From JAVWGW01 sp036651575 (GTDB taxonomy: Bacteria > Actinomycetota > Coriobacteriia > Coriobacteriales > Eggerthellaceae): DNA of 64,000 nt. A program made the translations under genes and the position numbers. The stretch covers positions 1 through 64,000 of the forward strand of contig JAVVXN010000003.1 in NCBI GenBank assembly GCA_036651575.1, written 5' to 3'. Below are positions 50,563 through 59,048 of the stretch, in pieces (position 1 is the stretch's first letter; every line of letters begins with the position of its first letter). The notes under the pieces were generated by a model that had not been told where the DNA came from, did not search any database, and saw only the letters and a list, made by a program, of their open reading frames with translations.

Positions 50563-51639
50563 ATGTTTGATTTTGTAGCAATATTCGAAAGCATTAAACG
50601 TCATTGGATGTGGGTTCTTCTCGTTACGGCGCTGTGCGTTTGTACGGGTGCGGCTTTGTCGTTGGTAAAGGATGGCTCCATTGAGACCGAGCCTCAATAC
50701 ACGGCAGAGGCAACGCTGTATTTTAATGCCTATGCCTCCGATGCCGTGGAGGATTTCAACTATCGCGTTGACGATAATCTGCTTGCAACCGACGTGCGTC
50801 GTGCGGTAATCAGTAAAGAAGTTGCTGGTGAAGTACGTAATAAGCTTGGTGAAGAAGTGAAGATTTCCTCGCCGTTCTGGATCAATGAAAAGACAAACGG
50901 GAATTTTGCGACGCGTTTTATCTTTGTTGATGCAACGGCAAACAATGCTGATTTGGCCGTAGAGGCCGCAAACCTTGCTGCAGAGAAAACGGTACAAGTG
51001 GTAAGGGATACTCTGCCGGTAACGAAGGTCGAGATTACGAGCCCTGCGTCGTTGAAGGTCACGGGTTTGAATAAGGCTGCCGATTTTGGAACAGAAAAGA
51101 TTGTCACCAGCAGTGTCGATGCGCCCGTAACCGCTGGTTCGGGAGTGAGTTTGAAAAATATCTTGATATATGGATTCGCTGGGCTGTTTGTGTCGGTTCT
51201 TGCGTTTGTCTTGTACGATATCATTTCGCGAAAAATTCGTTCTCCGCATGATATCGAACGACTTCTCGATGTTCCGGTAATTGCGGTGTGTTCGGGAGTC
51301 GACGATGCTGATCTCGTCGGGGAAGATATTCGCGTTTTGTTGCGTAACAATGAGCTCGATACGATGATCGTGGTAGGGTTTGCTTCGCAGGATGAGCCTG
51401 AACAATGGGCGCTTCGCCTTAAGTCTTGTATGGGGGACATGGTTGTTGGTGGCGTTGTGGCACCTCTAGCCGGTTCGGTTGCCCGCATTGCGGAAGCTTC
51501 GAGTGTGGTGCTTTCCGTGCGACAGGGTGCTGCGACCGGTTCTGAAATTCGTCGAGCGATTGAGAAGCTCAAGATTGCAGGAACACCTATCTTGGGTGCG
51601 GTGTTCGTTGCGAAACAAAAGCGTTCGAAGAAAGGATAG
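50563..51639 (+). CDS. Wzz chain-length regulator with degenerate BY-kinase-like C-terminal domain
   Basis: This 358-residue protein has two membrane segments (WMWVLLVTALCVCTGAAL near residue 15 and ILIYGFAGLFVSVLAFVLYD near 205). The extracellular Wzz part lies between them. The cytoplasmic tail (about residues 220-358) has RSPHDIERLLDVPVIAV, a normal Wzz/BY-kinase linker, then DIRVLLRNNELDTMIVVGF. After that comes SQDEPEQWALRL where a Walker A loop would be, and finally SSVVLSVRQGAATGSEI, KLKIAGTPILGAVF. This is the kinase fold without its nucleotide loop and without a Tyr cluster. No separate BY-kinase gene is present. The Wzz part controls polymer length. Confidence 0.85.
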   Translation: MFDFVAIFESIKRHWMWVLLVTALCVCTGAALSLVKDGSIETEPQYTAEATLYFNAYASDAVEDFNYRVDDNLLATDVRRAVISKEVAGEVRNKLGEEVKISSPFWINEKTNGNFATRFIFVDATANNADLAVEAANLAAEKTVQVVRDTLPVTKVEITSPASLKVTGLNKAADFGTEKIVTSSVDAPVTAGSGVSLKNILIYGFAGLFVSVLAFVLYDIISRKIRSPHDIERLLDVPVIAVCSGVDDADLVGEDIRVLLRNNELDTMIVVGFASQDEPEQWALRLKSCMGDMVVGGVVAPLAGSVARIAEASSVVLSVRQGAATGSEIRRAIEKLKIAGTPILGAVFVAKQKRSKKG

Positions 51640-51667
51640 GTGCGCCTTTTAGGGTTGTCGTGTCACT

Positions 51668-52492
51668 ATGGATTCCTTAGATAAAAAGCGAGAATACTTG
51701 ACCCTGCAACAGCTTCAGTCTGTTGCGCTTGAGTTGCTCCTTGATTTTGACGCTTTCTGTAAGGGTCATGGGGTTTCCTATGCCTTGTGCGGGGGCTCTA
51801 TGTTGGGAGCTGCTCGGCATCAGGGTTTTATTCCTTGGGATGACGACATTGATGTGATGCTGCTTCGCTCCGAGTACGACAAACTTCTTTCGCTGGCACC
51901 CGAGGCATCTCTTGACGGTAACCATGCGCTCGTTTCCGTTCGTGATAAAACCTTTGCGCGTGATTATGCGCGCTATATTCGTAAGGATTTTGGGAAAGAA
52001 GAAGACGAAACGACAGAGGAAGATTGTCCCTGGATTGGTGTCGATATATTTCCGATAGATTTCATATCGGATAGTGATGAGCTGTTTGTGCGGCAATTGC
52101 GCGATCGACGTTTTTGGCACGAACTGGTGGTGACGTGCTCTTCTCCTTTCAATGCGGGAAGTACGTTTGTGAAGAAATGGGTGCGAAACATCATTCGTCC
52201 TTTTGCCTTTGCTTACGGTCGTTTTCGTGCGGCGGAAAAAAGTGAGGCGATCTGCAAGCGATTTAACGATTCTCCGGGTCGTGATATCGCTATCGTGTGC
52301 GGAATGTACGGCACGAAAGAGCGCTGGTCGTCTTCGGGATATCAGCCATTGATCGAGGTGCCCTTCGAGGGGCACCTACTTCCCGCCCCACATGATTTCG
52401 ACGCGTATCTTTCGGCAATCTATGGCGACTATATGCAGCTCCCTCCTGAAAACAAAAGGAAGCCATCGCATATCCGAGCGTGGAAGCTATGA
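51668..52492 (+). CDS. LicD family phosphotransferase (module 2)
   Basis: This 274-residue LicD enzyme has YALCGGSMLGAARHQGF and IPWDDDIDVML with the metal-binding acidic cluster. It is clearly diverged from the first LicD, so a different acceptor or donor is likely. The genes directly downstream encode an aminotransferase and a cytidylyltransferase fused to an oxidoreductase, suggesting a second CDP-linked donor. The ribosome site is weak. The gap to wzz is 28 nt. Confidence 0.88.
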   Translation: MDSLDKKREYLTLQQLQSVALELLLDFDAFCKGHGVSYALCGGSMLGAARHQGFIPWDDDIDVMLLRSEYDKLLSLAPEASLDGNHALVSVRDKTFARDYARYIRKDFGKEEDETTEEDCPWIGVDIFPIDFISDSDELFVRQLRDRRFWHELVVTCSSPFNAGSTFVKKWVRNIIRPFAFAYGRFRAAEKSEAICKRFNDSPGRDIAIVCGMYGTKERWSSSGYQPLIEVPFEGHLLPAPHDFDAYLSAIYGDYMQLPPENKRKPSHIRAWKL

Positions 52493-52519
52493 TGAAGCTT
52501 ACTATCTAGGAGGCAGTTT

Positions 52520-53599
52520 ATGTTGAATTTTACTGTCGGTCCCGTTCAGATGCGCGAAGAAGTGCGTATGATGGCGGCCGATCAGATACCGTATTTTCGT
52601 ACCCCTGAGTTTTCTCAAACCATGGTTGAAAACGAAGCCCTTTTTCTCAAATTTGCTTTTGCTCCCGCCGACTCGCGTGCTGTTTTTTTAACGGGATCGG
52701 GCACGGCGGGTATGGAAGCGAGCGTCATTAATACGTTGACTTCGGAAGATAAGGTGCTTGTCGTAAATGGCGGCAGCTTCGGGCAGCGTTTTGTGCGTCT
52801 GTGTGAAATTCATAAAATTCCCTGTTCGGTCATTGAGTTGGGTTTTGGCACGCCGCTTGTCGAATCCGATTTGTCTGCCTATGAGGGCCAGGGCTATACG
52901 GCCTTTTTAGTCAACCTCGATGAAACATCTACGGGGGTGCTCTACGATCTTGCCTTGATTCATGATTTTTGCCGCCGCAATGCTCTTTTCTTGATTGTTG
53001 ATGCCATCAGCGCGTTTCTCGCTGATCCCATCGATATGGCCGCCTATGAAATCGACGTTATGATTGCCGGTTCGCAAAAGGCCTTAGCGGTTGCTCCCGG
53101 AGTTTCTGTGCTGGCCTTATCTCCTGTCGCACAGCAGCGTATTGCGGCTATCGATTCGGGGTGTCTCTACCTGGATTTAGAAAGCGCTCTTCACGATGGG
53201 GAACGCGGCCAAACACCCTTTACGCCGGCCGTCGGTATTTTGCAGCAAATCAATAGGCGGTTGCAGCAAATTGACCGATTGGGAGTCGCTGCCGAAATCG
53301 AGCGAGTGGCTTTGCAGGCGCGTGACTTCAGGGATCGCATTGCCGTTTTGCCGTTTGAGCTGTTCTCGAAAGCTCCCACCAACGCGGTTACCGCTCTTTA
53401 CTCCAAAGACCGGCTTGCAAAAACAATATTTTCCGTTCTGAAGGATGAATATGGTATGTGGGTCTGTCCGAATGGCGGCGCGCTTGCCGAAACGGTTTTC
53501 CGTGTCGGTCATATTGGTGATTTGACTTCAGCGGACAATGAAACACTCGTTGCGGCCTTGCTCGATATGCAAGATCGTGGTTTTTTGGAGGGTCGATAA
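52520..53599 (+). CDS. Class V aminotransferase, 2-aminoethylphosphonate-transaminase-like
   Basis: This 359-residue PLP enzyme of the class V fold has FTVGPVQMREEV, LTGSGTAGMEASVIN, NLDETSTGVLYD, VDAISAFLADPIDM and the PLP Lys in AGSQKALAVAPG. The nearest known types are 2-aminoethylphosphonate-pyruvate and serine/alanine-glyoxylate aminotransferases. No PEP mutase or phosphonopyruvate decarboxylase is in the window, so a phosphonate substrate is unproven. It has a strong ribosome site (AGGAGG). The next gene begins at the base after its stop, so the two act together, likely to make an amino-bearing CDP donor. Confidence 0.85.
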   Translation: MLNFTVGPVQMREEVRMMAADQIPYFRTPEFSQTMVENEALFLKFAFAPADSRAVFLTGSGTAGMEASVINTLTSEDKVLVVNGGSFGQRFVRLCEIHKIPCSVIELGFGTPLVESDLSAYEGQGYTAFLVNLDETSTGVLYDLALIHDFCRRNALFLIVDAISAFLADPIDMAAYEIDVMIAGSQKALAVAPGVSVLALSPVAQQRIAAIDSGCLYLDLESALHDGERGQTPFTPAVGILQQINRRLQQIDRLGVAAEIERVALQARDFRDRIAVLPFELFSKAPTNAVTALYSKDRLAKTIFSVLKDEYGMWVCPNGGALAETVFRVGHIGDLTSADNETLVAALLDMQDRGFLEGR

Positions 53600-54985
53600 A
53601 TGCTTGGCGGAAAAAAAGTCGTCATTACCTACGGTACCTATGATTTGCTTCATTTTGGGCACATTGCGCTGCTTAAGCGCGCTAAAGCGCTTGGCGATTA
53701 CCTCATTGTCGGAGTGACTTCCGACGCGTTTGATAAGACTCGCGGCAAGCTCAACGTGTCGCAGCCGCTCGCTGAGCGGTTGCGGGCCATTCAGGATACA
53801 GGAATTGTCGACAAGATCGTTGTCGAGGAGTATCAGGGTCAAAAGATTGCCGATATTAAAAAATACGGTGTTGATGTTTTTACGGTTGGGTCCGACTGGG
53901 AGGGAAAATTCGATTATCTCAATAAGTATTGCGAAGTCGTCTATCTTGAACGAACCCGGGGTGTTTCAAGTACCGAGTTGCGTACGGATCGGATAAAACC
54001 TCTGGCGTTGGGCTGCGTGGGCTCCGATTACCTTGTGGAGCGATTTTTGCGCGAATCCCAGCATGTGGGAGGAGTCAGCGTCACTCACGGATTTTCACGG
54101 GGTTCAGACGAAGATTTTTGCGCACGCAATGGTCTCGTATCTGCCGCCTCTTTCTCGGAGTTGTGCGCCGTGGTTGATGCGGTCTATATTTCAGAACCGA
54201 TTGATCGACGGTATGCGTGTATTGAGACGGCCCTTGAGGCGGGTTGTCATGTTTTGTGCGAGAGCCCTCTGTTTTTGAGCGAACAGGAAGGCCGAGATCT
54301 TTGCAATTTGGCTGCTCGCAATAACCTGGTGCTCATGGAAGCGGTCAAGACGCTCTACCTTCCCGCTTTTCAGCATCTTAAGCTTTTGCTCGAGAGCGGG
54401 GTTATCGGTGAAGTGAAAGATATCGATGCTTCGTTTAGCCATGTGTTTGAGGGGCTTGATAAAAGGGACCGCTATCAGGGGAGCTTTTATGACATGGCTT
54501 CCTATATCACGCTGCCTGCCATTGCGTTTCTGGGAAGTGAATACGTGCGTGCTGATTTCGCCTGCAGCTACGACGGTCAGTTTTGTACGTGGGCGAAGTG
54601 CGCGATGCTCTATGCGTCCGCATCGGCAACCTTGCGGGTTGGTAGGGGCGTTAAAACCGAAGGGGATCTGGTTATCACCGGGACGGAAGGGTATGTATAC
54701 GTTCCCGCTCCCTGGTGGAAAACGGAGTATTTCGAAGTGAGGATGGAAGATCTTCGCAACACGAAAAAGTACTTTTACGGTTACGCCGGTGAAGGACAAC
54801 GCTATGAGTTGTTCGAATTTGTGCGTCTTATCAACTCTCAACCCGAAGAGCGTTTGCCCATGCAGAAAGAGGAAGAGGTTTTGGCGGTCGCTCGCCTGGT
54901 CGAACAATTCGACGCGGGTGATGTGGCAGTTCTTGCTGCGGGAGAATATCATTTCGGTGGCGGGGAAAGCGTTGTCGATCGATGA
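53600..54985 (+). CDS. Fusion of TagD-like cytidylyltransferase and Gfo/Idh/MocA-like oxidoreductase
   Basis: This is a 461-residue two-domain protein. Residues 1-130 are a glycerol-3-phosphate-cytidylyltransferase-type domain: TYGTYDLLHFGHIALLKRA (HxGH), VGVTSDAFD, and RTRGVSSTELR (RTxGISTT-like). From about residue 135 a Rossmann-like domain follows (LGCVGSDYLVERF, AVYISEPIDRRYACIETAL, GCHVLCESPLFLSEQEG), with the C-terminal sheet domain of Gfo/Idh/MocA enzymes. The usual Lys of the EKP motif is replaced (CESP), so catalysis may be altered. It is directly joined to the aminotransferase gene and overlaps the next GT2 (ATGA). The product is an unknown CDP-alcohol. Confidence 0.85.
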   Translation: MLGGKKVVITYGTYDLLHFGHIALLKRAKALGDYLIVGVTSDAFDKTRGKLNVSQPLAERLRAIQDTGIVDKIVVEEYQGQKIADIKKYGVDVFTVGSDWEGKFDYLNKYCEVVYLERTRGVSSTELRTDRIKPLALGCVGSDYLVERFLRESQHVGGVSVTHGFSRGSDEDFCARNGLVSAASFSELCAVVDAVYISEPIDRRYACIETALEAGCHVLCESPLFLSEQEGRDLCNLAARNNLVLMEAVKTLYLPAFQHLKLLLESGVIGEVKDIDASFSHVFEGLDKRDRYQGSFYDMASYITLPAIAFLGSEYVRADFACSYDGQFCTWAKCAMLYASASATLRVGRGVKTEGDLVITGTEGYVYVPAPWWKTEYFEVRMEDLRNTKKYFYGYAGEGQRYELFEFVRLINSQPEERLPMQKEEEVLAVARLVEQFDAGDVAVLAAGEYHFGGGESVVDR

Positions 54986-55959
54986 ATCCCCTCGTGTCTA
55001 TTGTTGTGCCTGTCTACAATGTTGAAACGTATCTGGATGCCTGTGTTTCCTCTCTGGTTGAGCAGGACCTGAAAGATATTGAAATACTGCTGGTAGACGA
55101 TGGTTCCACCGATGCCAGTTCTCGTCTGTGCGACGCTTGGGCGCAGCGTGACGATCGTATCAAAGTTATCCATAAGGAAAACGGCGGGCTCAGCGACGCC
55201 CGCAACGTTGGTGTTACTGCCGCCTGTGCGCCCTATGTCGGTTTTGTCGACAGCGATGATCGTGTCACCCCGACGATGTATCAAGTGCTCTACGAAAATC
55301 TCAAAAGAGAACAGGCCGATATTTCTATATGCGGTGTTTTTAGCTGCTATGCAGATAAAATAATCGAACCCGAGAGCTGCGATTATTTTACGGTGGATAA
55401 CGTTGAAGCCATGCGGGAAATTCTTGGCGGAAAAAGACTTCGAGTGTGGGTGCCGGTAAAGCTTTATCCGACAAACGTGATGAGGGAAACCCCTTTTCCG
55501 GTGGGAAGAACCTACGAAGACGCCTTTCGCGTCGTCGATATCTTTTCCAAGGTCAAAAATGTTGTTGTCGATCTGCGGCCGCAATACTACTACTGGCATC
55601 ATGAGGGAACGATTTCGTCAGCTGCCTTCAACGAGAAGACACTTGATATTATCGATGCGTACGAACATTGCCATGAAGTGGTTATGCGGGATTATCCCGA
55701 GTTGGAAACCGAAGCTCGGTTCCGTTGCTTTTGGTCACGCTTCGAAGTTTTGGATAAAATTCTCGTCTCCGAACAACGGGGAAAAACCGAAGCAGAACGC
55801 CATATCGTTACCTATTTGCGTAAGCACTGGTATTCCATTTTGAAAAATCCCTATTTTGGTGTTGCGCGAAAACTGGCGTTTTGCGCCCTGCTAATCAATA
55901 GGCGCCTGTATGGCGTCCTCGCGCGTTTTCAGGCGAATCGATATGCTTCCAATGCGTAA
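54982..55959 (+). CDS. Family 2 glycosyltransferase (pair 1)
   Basis: This 325-residue GT2 has SIVVPVYNVETYLDAC, LLVDDGSTDASSRLCD, ENGGLSDARNVGV and FVDSDDRVTPTMY (DxDD metal site). There is no membrane segment. It adds a sugar to the lipid-linked repeat unit in the cytoplasm. It is paralogous to the GT2 at 59049, which shares KENGGLSDARN and GFVDSDD blocks and the same length. The start overlaps the previous stop. The GT4 partner follows 16 nt later. Confidence 0.9.
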   Translation: MNPLVSIVVPVYNVETYLDACVSSLVEQDLKDIEILLVDDGSTDASSRLCDAWAQRDDRIKVIHKENGGLSDARNVGVTAACAPYVGFVDSDDRVTPTMYQVLYENLKREQADISICGVFSCYADKIIEPESCDYFTVDNVEAMREILGGKRLRVWVPVKLYPTNVMRETPFPVGRTYEDAFRVVDIFSKVKNVVVDLRPQYYYWHHEGTISSAAFNEKTLDIIDAYEHCHEVVMRDYPELETEARFRCFWSRFEVLDKILVSEQRGKTEAERHIVTYLRKHWYSILKNPYFGVARKLAFCALLINRRLYGVLARFQANRYASNA

Positions 55960-55975
55960 AAGAGAGGAGTGTGAC

Positions 55976-57073
55976 GTGAAAAAAAGCATAGCGTTTCTTG
56001 TTCCCTCTTTGGGCGACATGGGGGGATCGGTGCGCGTCGCCACGCAGCTTGCCAACGCGTTGTGTGAGCGCTATGAAACGATGATCATCAGTTGCGCCAA
56101 ATTTGATCAAGCGGCTTTTTATCTCAAGGAAAACATCGAGACGTTTTCTCTCGACGTGCAGGGAAAAAGAGTGCGTGAAAAAGTTCAAGAAGCAAAAGAG
56201 CCGCTCACCGCGCTGCTCGTCCATAAAAAACCTGATATTTTATTCGGTATTGGAACCTATGAAACGCTTATGGCAATTCGGCCAGCCCGATCGACGAAAA
56301 CAAAACTGGTGTTTTGCGATCACGGTGCTCTCATCAACCAGTGGGACGATAAACAGATGCGCGCCATCCGCTTACTCGATGCGCTTTTCTCGTCAAAAAC
56401 GGTTACGCTGACGCATCGAAGTCTCGAAGATTATCGGTCGCGCCTGCACGTTTCCCGCAAGAAGCTGATTTGTATCCCCAATTGGGTTTCCCATGAGTTG
56501 CTTGACGCCCGTCGTCCCTATCACGTTGCTGCAAAGAAGCTTTTATGGGCCGGCAGGCTCGATCGGGAAAAGGGTGTTGATCATCTGGTTGAAATTGCGG
56601 CGCGCGTCTTGCCGCGCCATCCCGATTGGACGTGGGATGTTTTTGGGGAAGTCGTTGCGGGAAATGAATTTGATATTGCTGAAGAAATTGCTCGAAGGGG
56701 GATTGCGGATCAAGTGCGGCTCATGGGCAAGGTCGATAATCTCTACCAGCTTTATTCCGAGTACGCCGTTGTTACTCTGACATCGTATCGCGAAGGTCTT
56801 CCTTTGGTGCTGCTTGAGGGAAAGGCCTGCGCTCTGCCCCTGATTTCATTTGACGTCAATACCGGCCCTTCAGATATCATCGAAGACGGTGTCGACGGAT
56901 TTTTGGTGCCGTGCTACGACCGGGATGTTTACGCCAAAAAGCTTGACGCTCTCATGTCTGATGAGAGCCTTCGCGTTCGTATGTCGCAGGCTTCGCAAAA
57001 GGGTATTGCTCGCTTTTGCGAGGATGCTATCTACGTGCAATGGGAAAATCTTATTGAGGGGCTGGTGTCGTAA
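55976..57073 (+). CDS. Family 4 glycosyltransferase (pair 1)
   Basis: This 365-residue GT-B enzyme has SLGDMGGSVRVATQLANAL, VFCDHGALINQWD, IPNWVSHELL, LLWAGRLDREKGVDHLVEIA, TWDVFGEVV and TSYREGLPLVLLEGKACALPLISFD (the EGxxxxxxEG donor motif). The protein most likely forms a retaining linkage. The GTG at 55976 has GAGGAG 7 nt upstream. It is closely related to the GT4 at 60091, so the GT2-GT4 pair appears duplicated. Confidence 0.9.
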   Translation: MKKSIAFLVPSLGDMGGSVRVATQLANALCERYETMIISCAKFDQAAFYLKENIETFSLDVQGKRVREKVQEAKEPLTALLVHKKPDILFGIGTYETLMAIRPARSTKTKLVFCDHGALINQWDDKQMRAIRLLDALFSSKTVTLTHRSLEDYRSRLHVSRKKLICIPNWVSHELLDARRPYHVAAKKLLWAGRLDREKGVDHLVEIAARVLPRHPDWTWDVFGEVVAGNEFDIAEEIARRGIADQVRLMGKVDNLYQLYSEYAVVTLTSYREGLPLVLLEGKACALPLISFDVNTGPSDIIEDGVDGFLVPCYDRDVYAKKLDALMSDESLRVRMSQASQKGIARFCEDAIYVQWENLIEGLVS

Positions 57074-57121
57074 TATGCTTCTCGTTTCACCGCTACTATC
57101 ACTGAGCCTGCGGGGTGTCTG

Positions 57122-58651
57122 ATGGCGCGCTTTGAAAGTTCTATGAAAAACCTGGCGGTTGCCTGGGGAGGTCAGCTCGTGTCCGTTTTGCTGGCTTTTG
57201 TGGCACGCGGTGTTTTCGCACAACAGCTCAGTATGGAATATATGGGACTGGAGAATTTGTTTTCCAACGTATTGACCATTCTTTCTTTGGCCGATCTTGG
57301 GGTGGGCAGTGCGGTTGTTTTTTCGTTATATGAACCGTTGGCTAAAAACGATACGGAAAAAGTTAAATCTTTAATGCGCTTCTTTAAGCGCGCCTATATT
57401 ACCATCGGTATTGTCATCGCTGCCATCGGTTTTGGGCTTACCCCGTTTATCGATCTTCTGATCGCGGATGCTCCCAACATTCCCAACCTCGGTGTTTACT
57501 TTCTTTGCTTTGTGCTCAATACGGCTGTTTCCTACTTCTTCTCCTATAAGGGCTCTTTGATATACGCCGATCAGAAAAATTACATCGTCTCGCTGTTTCA
57601 ATATTCTTTTCAAATCATTATGTGTATCGCGCAGATCGCGGTGCTGTTTCTCACTCACAGCTATCTTCTTTTCTTGCTGTGCATGATAGCGTCGACGGTG
57701 CTCCAAAATGTCGGTATTGCGCACAAGGCCAATATGATGTTTCCTTACTTGAAGGATAAAAACGTAGAGCCACTCGACAAGGGGACTTTGTCGCTGATCG
57801 TCAAAAATACGTTTGCGTTGGTTTTGCACAAGATCGCCGGCATCGCCAGCGTGCCTGCAAGCAGTTTGATTATCAGTAAATTTGCGGGCATCAACGCAAT
57901 TGCTATCTACGGCAACTACATGCTGATCATTAATTCTTTGTCGCGGATACTCGATAAAACGTTTGACGCGGTAACTGCCAGTGTGGGGAACTTGGGTGCG
58001 CAGGAGTCGGGCGAGCGGCAATACGAGGTATTTAAGATAAGTTTTTTTATCAATGCTTTTTTGTATACCGTCGTTTGTTCGGTTTTGTTTTGCTGCTTCA
58101 ATCCCCTGGTTTTTCTGTGGCTCGGGCAGGATTACCTGTTTCCAACGCTCACGGTTTGTCTTTTGACGATATGGCTCTACGTTAAGGGTATGCGTTCTGC
58201 AGAACAATCATTCACCTCGGCATATGGGCTCTACTGGTTTTCTTGGTACAAAGCCGTTGTTGAAACTATCAGCTTGCTGGGGCTCTCGCTTGCCCTTGTC
58301 CAGGTTGCGGGTATTGACGGCGTTATTCTTTCCGGCGTCGTGTCTTTGCTGCTGATCGCTACGACTATGGAAGTGTGGGTACTCTACAAGCATGGATTTA
58401 AAAGAAGTCCGAAAGACTATTTTATAAAATTGGGCATCTATTCGCTGTTGACTCTTATCCTGACTTCTTTATCGTATTGTGCGTGCATGCTCATTCCCGG
58501 TTCAGGGGTGATTTCATTGCTGCTGAAGGGGGTTGTTTCTCTGACGATAGCAATGGGGGGATTTTGTCTTGTATTCAGGAAAAGTCACGAGTTTTCCGAG
58601 TTTGTAATCTTGCTGCATCGGGCATGTTCCCTGGTTAAGCGAAAGAAATAG
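57122..58651 (+). CDS. wzx: Polysaccharide flippase, Wzx-like
   Basis: This 509-residue protein of the MATE/MVF-like superfamily has 12-14 membrane segments (KNLAVAWGGQLVSVLLAF, ILSLADLGVGSAVVFSLY, KIAGIASVPASSLIISKFAG, YGNYMLIINSLSRILDKTFDA). It exports undecaprenyl-linked repeat units for Wzy polymerisation outside. GGGGTG lies upstream of the ATG. It sits between the two GT2-GT4 pairs. The 397-nt gap after it (58652-59048) is AT-rich with TAGAAT-like elements and probably drives the second pair. I see no gene there. Confidence 0.88.
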   Translation: MARFESSMKNLAVAWGGQLVSVLLAFVARGVFAQQLSMEYMGLENLFSNVLTILSLADLGVGSAVVFSLYEPLAKNDTEKVKSLMRFFKRAYITIGIVIAAIGFGLTPFIDLLIADAPNIPNLGVYFLCFVLNTAVSYFFSYKGSLIYADQKNYIVSLFQYSFQIIMCIAQIAVLFLTHSYLLFLLCMIASTVLQNVGIAHKANMMFPYLKDKNVEPLDKGTLSLIVKNTFALVLHKIAGIASVPASSLIISKFAGINAIAIYGNYMLIINSLSRILDKTFDAVTASVGNLGAQESGERQYEVFKISFFINAFLYTVVCSVLFCCFNPLVFLWLGQDYLFPTLTVCLLTIWLYVKGMRSAEQSFTSAYGLYWFSWYKAVVETISLLGLSLALVQVAGIDGVILSGVVSLLLIATTMEVWVLYKHGFKRSPKDYFIKLGIYSLLTLILTSLSYCACMLIPGSGVISLLLKGVVSLTIAMGGFCLVFRKSHEFSEFVILLHRACSLVKRKK

Positions 58652-59048
58652 GACAGGAAGCTTTTGAGTGCGCGGGGATGTTTTGGTTGTAGAGAAATTC
58701 AAAATGGTGAAGATAACGTCACCGATCACGAAAAATAAAAGAAGCGACGTGTTGGTGGTTTCTTGATCGGGTCCCGGTGGGATTGTGGCGTGAAGGGATC
58801 TTCTATTCTTGGGTTAGAATATTATGCGCTCGTGAATCTTGTTTTCTTTTCAGGAATAAAATATGGTTCATGAGGTATGGTAGAATGCAGATATTCGTCT
58901 TTTATCAGAGTGTAATACGGCTGTCGATCGTTCACGTCTGCGATAGTCTGAGAAGTGATAGAGCGAAAGGGTCTTTGAGAAAGTTTTATTTTCTTGAGGA
59001 AAAAACTGCTTGTTTTATAGGGAGGAACAAACCGAAGGTGATGCTTCC

